NCBI GenBank assembly: GCA_036742455.1
Contig: DAINQU010000023.1
Location: 1-43,728 of the forward strand
Length of the DNA: 43,728 bases
Reading direction: 5' to 3'
Origin: CAIKZZ01 sp036742455
Lineage (GTDB): Bacteria; Pseudomonadota; Gammaproteobacteria; Steroidobacterales; Steroidobacteraceae
Part shown: positions 39,916 through 43,728 of the stretch, in pieces
Position numbering within the stretch: position 1 is the first letter of the stretch
Layout: each line of letters begins with the position of its first letter
Translations under genes and position numbers: made by a program
The notes under the pieces: generated by a model
Told to the model about the DNA's origin: nothing
The model's database searches: none
The model's input: the letters and a program-made list of their open reading frames with translations, nothing else

Positions 39916-40598
39916 GGCAACTCCAAACGGTGTCGGTGGGCACACCGCCAGGCAATCCAAAGAGACGTTAAAGGGCCCGGTGGCGGCTGCAGCCCGCCGG
40001 GCGTGAGGCGCGCGGCGAGCAACGCCGCGCGCACGAGTCCGGGGCGCTCGGCGAGCGCGAGGGAAGGCGTCGGCACCAGCCCCGCGAGCGCGTCTTTGAC
40101 GCGCGCCAAGTCGCTCACGGCCGGCGCACCGGGCGCGGCGAGCGCGACCTCGGTGTAGCCAAAGGCGGTGCCGAGCGCACGTCCGAAGGCGTCGAGGCGC
40201 GGGTCCGTGCCGTTGAGGAGCACCTCTGCGCGCAGCGTCTCCGGCGCGCCGTAGAGGTGCTCGATCAGCGTGGCGAGCGCCGTCTCGTCGGTCGGTGCGT
40301 GTCCGGCGAGCTGAAACTCGGTGGCGGCCAGCACGCCCTCCAAGCGGGCATAGCGGGCCTGCGGTGCCGCCGCGAGCAGCGCGCGGCAGGCCGGATGCAG
40401 CGGTTGCCCGCGCAGCAGCCGGCCCACTTCCTCACGCCACCAACCGAGGCGCGTGTGCGCGACCGTATGGTCCAGCGACGGCGCGAGACTCGCGGCGATC
40501 TCGCTGAGCACGGTTTCGAGCGCCGCCGCCGCCGGGCGACGCTCGGCCGGTGTGAAGACGAGCGCCAGCCGCTCGGCGAGGGGCGGTGTGGGGTTCAA
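39912..40598 (-). CDS. Squalene/phytoene synthase-like protein lacking Asp-rich motifs
   Basis: About 228 residues, all-helical. The stretch HTRLGWWREEVGRLLRGQPL, then HPACRALL, resembles the proteobacterial SQS_PSY-like family. The DxxxD motifs that bind the prenyl diphosphate-magnesium complex in true squalene or phytoene synthases are not visible, so prenyl transfer is doubtful. The start is uncertain: a TTG at 40598 overlaps the gph stop (TTGA) and gives a sensible N-terminus (LNPTPPLAERLALVF). It is co-transcribed with gph and yciK. Confidence 0.68.
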   Translation of the reverse strand: MNPTPPLAERLALVFTPAERRPAAAALETVLSEIAASLAPSLDHTVAHTRLGWWREEVGRLLRGQPLHPACRALLAAAPQARYARLEGVLAATEFQLAGHAPTDETALATLIEHLYGAPETLRAEVLLNGTDPRLDAFGRALGTAFGYTEVALAAPGAPAVSDLARVKDALAGLVPTPSLALAERPGLVRAALLAARLTPGGLQPPPGPLTSLWIAWRCAHRHRLELP

Positions 40599-41263
40599 AG
40601 ACCGAGACCGAGCAACGGGGCGAGCGCGTGCGGGTGCTCCAGACGGTAGTCCGCGCCCCACGCCGCGATCGACTCGCGGTCTTCCAGATAGCCCCACAAC
40701 GCGATGGCGGTGGTCAGGCCCGCGGCGCGGGCCGCCGCAATGTCGCGCTCCGCGTCACCCAAGTACAGACACTCGCTCGGCTCGACCCCGAGCTCGAGAC
40801 AGGCGTGGGTGATCGGTAAGGGGTGCGGCTTGCGCTCGGGCGTCGTGTCTCCGGAGACGACGACTGCCGGCGGGTGCGGTAAGGCGAGCGTCGCCAGGAG
40901 CGGGTCGGTGAGCCACGCGGGCTTGTTGGTGACGACGCCCCAGCGCCGCCCGTGCGCGGACAACGTCGCCAGCAACGGCGCGAAGCCGTCAAAGAGGGCG
41001 GTGCCGTGCGCGGTCAAGTTGGCCCGGTACAAATGCACGAAACGAAAGCGCAGGTGCGCCTGCACCGGCGGGGTGGCGCCGGGAAAGGCGAGGCGGATGA
41101 GTCCGGCAGCGCCGTGACTGACTTGCGGGCGGATGACCTCCGCCGGCAACGACTCGAAGCCCTCTTGCGCGCGCAACGCGTTCAGCGCCGCGCCCATGTC
41201 CGGGGCGGTGTCGAGCAAGGTGCCGTCGAGATCGACGAGGAGCGTGCGTGCGACCGGCGTCAT
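40595..41263 (-). CDS. gph: HAD-family phosphoglycolate phosphatase
   Basis: 222 residues. HAD motif I is LLVDLDGTLLDTAPD, motif II VVTNKP, motif III Lys in ERKPHPLPI, motif IV YLGDAERDIAAARAAG. The small helical cap lies between motifs I and II. It dephosphorylates 2-phosphoglycolate formed during repair of oxidised DNA ends, or a related sugar phosphate. The ATG at 41263 is used; a longer frame exists. It is downstream of ubiG, as is common in proteobacteria, and overlaps the next gene. Confidence 0.88.
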   Translation of the reverse strand: MTPVARTLLVDLDGTLLDTAPDMGAALNALRAQEGFESLPAEVIRPQVSHGAAGLIRLAFPGATPPVQAHLRFRFVHLYRANLTAHGTALFDGFAPLLATLSAHGRRWGVVTNKPAWLTDPLLATLALPHPPAVVVSGDTTPERKPHPLPITHACLELGVEPSECLYLGDAERDIAAARAAGLTTAIALWGYLEDRESIAAWGADYRLEHPHALAPLLGLGL

Positions 41264-41473
41264 GACTGTGCCTCCGACCGGGGACTCCCGAACGGGGAAA
41301 CGCAACGTGGGCGTGCCCGGGTCGGTCGGCCGTGGGCAGCGAGGGTCGGTCGTGCAGGCATCGTGGCGCGGCTCTCGTCGAGGTGGGGGCGCATTCTAGC
41401 GCGGCTGGGGCGGTGACGGTCTCGGGCCGATCGGCGCCCGAGATGCACGGTCGGTGCCCGGCCGCCCGGTCGC

Positions 41474-42184
41474 TCAGCCGGGGCGGGTGAGCCGCATCAG
41501 GTAGTTGACCGACACGTCGGTCGTGAGGGTGCACTCGCGCGTCAGGGGGTTCAGGCGCATGCCGGTGATGTCGCTGACCGTGAGGCCGGCGGCGCGGGCG
41601 CCTTTGGCGATCTCGGAGGGCTTCAAGAACCGGGCGTACTCGTGGGTGCCGCGCGGCAGAACGCGGGCGACGTACTCGGCGCCGACGATGGCGGTGAGGA
41701 ACGACGGCACGGTCCGGTTCAAGGTGGAAACGACCACCACGCCGCCCGGTCGCACCAGCGTCGCGAGCGCCTGCAGCACGCTCGACGGGTCCGGGACGTG
41801 CTCGAGCATTTCAAGGCAGGTCACGACGTCGTAGGCACCGGGGTGTGCCGCGGCGTGCTCTTCGGCGCTGACGCGACGATAGGTGACCTCGACCCCCGTC
41901 TCGAGCGCGTGCAGCTCGGCGGTCTGCAAGAGCGCCGGGGACAGGTCGATGCCGGTGACGGTGGCGCCGGCCTTCGCCAGTGCCTCGGCCAACAGGCCAC
42001 CGCCGCAGCCGACGTCCAGTACTCGCGCGCCTTTCAGCGGCATCGACCGGGCAATGTAGGCGGCGCGCACCGGGTTCATGGCGTGCAAGGGCCACCAATC
42101 GCCACGCGGATCCCAGAAGCGGCCGGCGAGCGCGTCAAACTTCTCGATTTCGGCCGGATCGGCGTTTTGGGGCTGAGCGGACAT
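41474..42184 (-). CDS. ubiG: Ubiquinone biosynthesis O-methyltransferase UbiG
   Basis: 236 residues. It methylates the hydroxyls at two steps of ubiquinone synthesis. The N-terminal EIEKFDALAGRFWDPRGDWW and HAMNPVRAAYI are UbiG signatures. The SAM site is RVLDVGCGGGLLAEALAKAG, with TGIDLSPALL and VTCLEMLEHVPDP. The membrane-associating insert has SFLTAIVGAEYVARVLPRGT. The ATG at 42184 is used. A 210-bp space, in which I see no gene, separates it from gph. Confidence 0.95.
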   Translation of the reverse strand: MSAQPQNADPAEIEKFDALAGRFWDPRGDWWPLHAMNPVRAAYIARSMPLKGARVLDVGCGGGLLAEALAKAGATVTGIDLSPALLQTAELHALETGVEVTYRRVSAEEHAAAHPGAYDVVTCLEMLEHVPDPSSVLQALATLVRPGGVVVVSTLNRTVPSFLTAIVGAEYVARVLPRGTHEYARFLKPSEIAKGARAAGLTVSDITGMRLNPLTRECTLTTDVSVNYLMRLTRPG

Positions 42185-42315
42185 GGCGGTGCCGTACCTT
42201 GCGTGGAGAACGTCCCATTGTACCCCGCGGCCGCCGGGTTGATCGTGCCGAACGGTATCGATTCGGGAGGGAAGACCCCGACCGACCGGGGTGTCAAAGA
42301 CGGCCTTGGGCGCCA

Positions 42316-42594
42316 TCAAGTCCGGTTGTGGCGTCGTACCGCACGGACTGCTTCTTCAATTTCGGTATTGGCGGCTGCTTCCGGGACGCCTTCGTACGTG
42401 CGGCCGAGCCGGGCGGACAACGCCTCGAACAGCGACCGTAACGCGCACAGGCGCTCGTAGACCGGGTAGGCGACGAGGGCCGCGACGGGCTTGCCGTGTT
42501 TCGTGACGACCACCGCATCCCCGCGGTGCTGCACGTGGCCGAGGTAGTCCCCGAAGTGTTGACGCAGTGATACGGCTGACACGTCGCGACGCAT
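42316..42594 (-). CDS. Phd/YefM-family antitoxin, no adjacent toxin
   Basis: 92 residues. The Phd/YefM N-terminal DNA-binding fold is seen in VSAVSLRQHFGDYLGHVQHR and GDAVVVTKHGKPVAALVAYP (the typical VTKHGKPVA). The C-terminal half would wrap a toxin. GGGAG lies six bases before the ATG. No RelE, PIN or Doc-like frame is found on either side within ~300 bp. It is either an orphan antitoxin or a stand-alone regulator. Confidence 0.85.
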   Translation of the reverse strand: MRRDVSAVSLRQHFGDYLGHVQHRGDAVVVTKHGKPVAALVAYPVYERLCALRSLFEALSARLGRTYEGVPEAAANTEIEEAVRAVRRHNRT

Positions 42595-42914
42595 GGCGAT
42601 CTCCCTTCGGCGGTTACGCGGTCCGTTGGGACTGTAACTCTATTGATCGATACCGTCATGGCCCCCACGAGCGGTCGGGCTCGGGGGAGGCGCGGCCGTC
42701 GCCACGGCGGCCGGGAAGGGCGTCGCGCGGGCCGGTGACGGTGCCGCGGTAACCCGGGCGCGGTCGGCGCACGCGGGGATCCCGCTAGGTGGCTTCGAGG
42801 GGCGGCGTGACCCGCCGGGCGCATGGTGCCAACTGCCTGAAAATCCTACGGAACGGGGCCTGTTTGTGCTAGGATTCCAAGATTAATCCCGAGTCTTTTC
42901 CGAGCATTGCTTCT
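42595..42914. other. Intergenic region between the antitoxin and gyrA
   Basis: About 320 bp, very GC-rich to ~42830, then less so before gyrA. It must contain the divergent promoters. I see no convincing -35/-10 pair, no toxin frame and no RNA gene. Confidence 0.5.

Positions 42915-43728
<814 letters not shown>

Noticed and set aside
42185..42315. Toxin gene downstream of the Phd/YefM antitoxin
   Set aside because: Only 130 bp before ubiG, with no frame resembling RelE, PIN or Doc.

Overview
The window is a GC-rich chromosome segment from a gammaproteobacterium of the Xanthomonadales / Nevskiales / Steroidobacterales type. I infer this from gene order and protein character: smc-zipA-ligA, trpS-scpA-scpB-rluB, yciB-yciI-bolA, a cysteine-poor DksA with a long Lys/Ala/Pro N-terminus, and gph-ubiG near gyrA. 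Smc with ScpAB is used rather than MukBEF. The species cannot be named from sequence alone. Two 100-N assembly gaps (6929-7028 and 11849-11948) both fall in low-complexity coding sequence.

Layout. 1-2.9 kb (minus strand): phaR (partial), gluQ, dksA, queF. 2.9-9.5 kb (plus): smc, zipA (gapped), ligA. 9.5-12.8 kb (minus): a visibly more A/T-rich insert with two tandem DUF6502-like genes and an exported protein built of GISGSG repeats. 13.0-15.1 kb (minus): yciB-yciI-bolA-peptidylprolyl isomerase. 15.1-20.4 kb (plus): yciO, a site-2-protease-like membrane protein without catalytic residues, trpS, scpA, scpB and an RluB-like protein without its catalytic Asp. 20.6-25.0 kb: an isochorismatase-fold protein paired with a hybrid histidine kinase, facing a REC-EAL phosphodiesterase. 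25.2-39.0 kb: a catabolic island. 39.1-43.7 kb: yciK, a squalene/phytoene-synthase-like gene, gph, ubiG, an orphan Phd/YefM antitoxin and gyrA (partial).

The catabolic island is the most interesting region. A HutC-type GntR regulator is followed by a HisD-like dehydrogenase, a HisC-like aminotransferase and a zinc alcohol dehydrogenase. Then come a convergent SDR, a LutABC-like iron-sulfur oxidase set, an NCS1 permease, a TonB-dependent receptor, and a histidine ammonia-lyase on the opposite strand. A near-palindrome (TGTCTAGACA / TGTCTATACA) lies in front of hutC, hisD-like, lutA-like, the TonB receptor and hutH, so the island reads as one regulon. No hutU, hutI or hutG is present. I infer a route that feeds imidazole-type (or other aromatic) alcohols, hydroxy acids and keto acids through histidine-like intermediates to the ammonia-lyase, reusing paralogues of the last two histidine-biosynthesis enzymes in the catabolic direction.

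A second theme is enzyme folds that have lost active-site residues: the S2P-like protein, the RluB-like protein, the isochorismatase-fold protein and, in a milder form, DksA and the HisD-like enzyme. No tRNA, rRNA, CRISPR array or insertion sequence was recognised.
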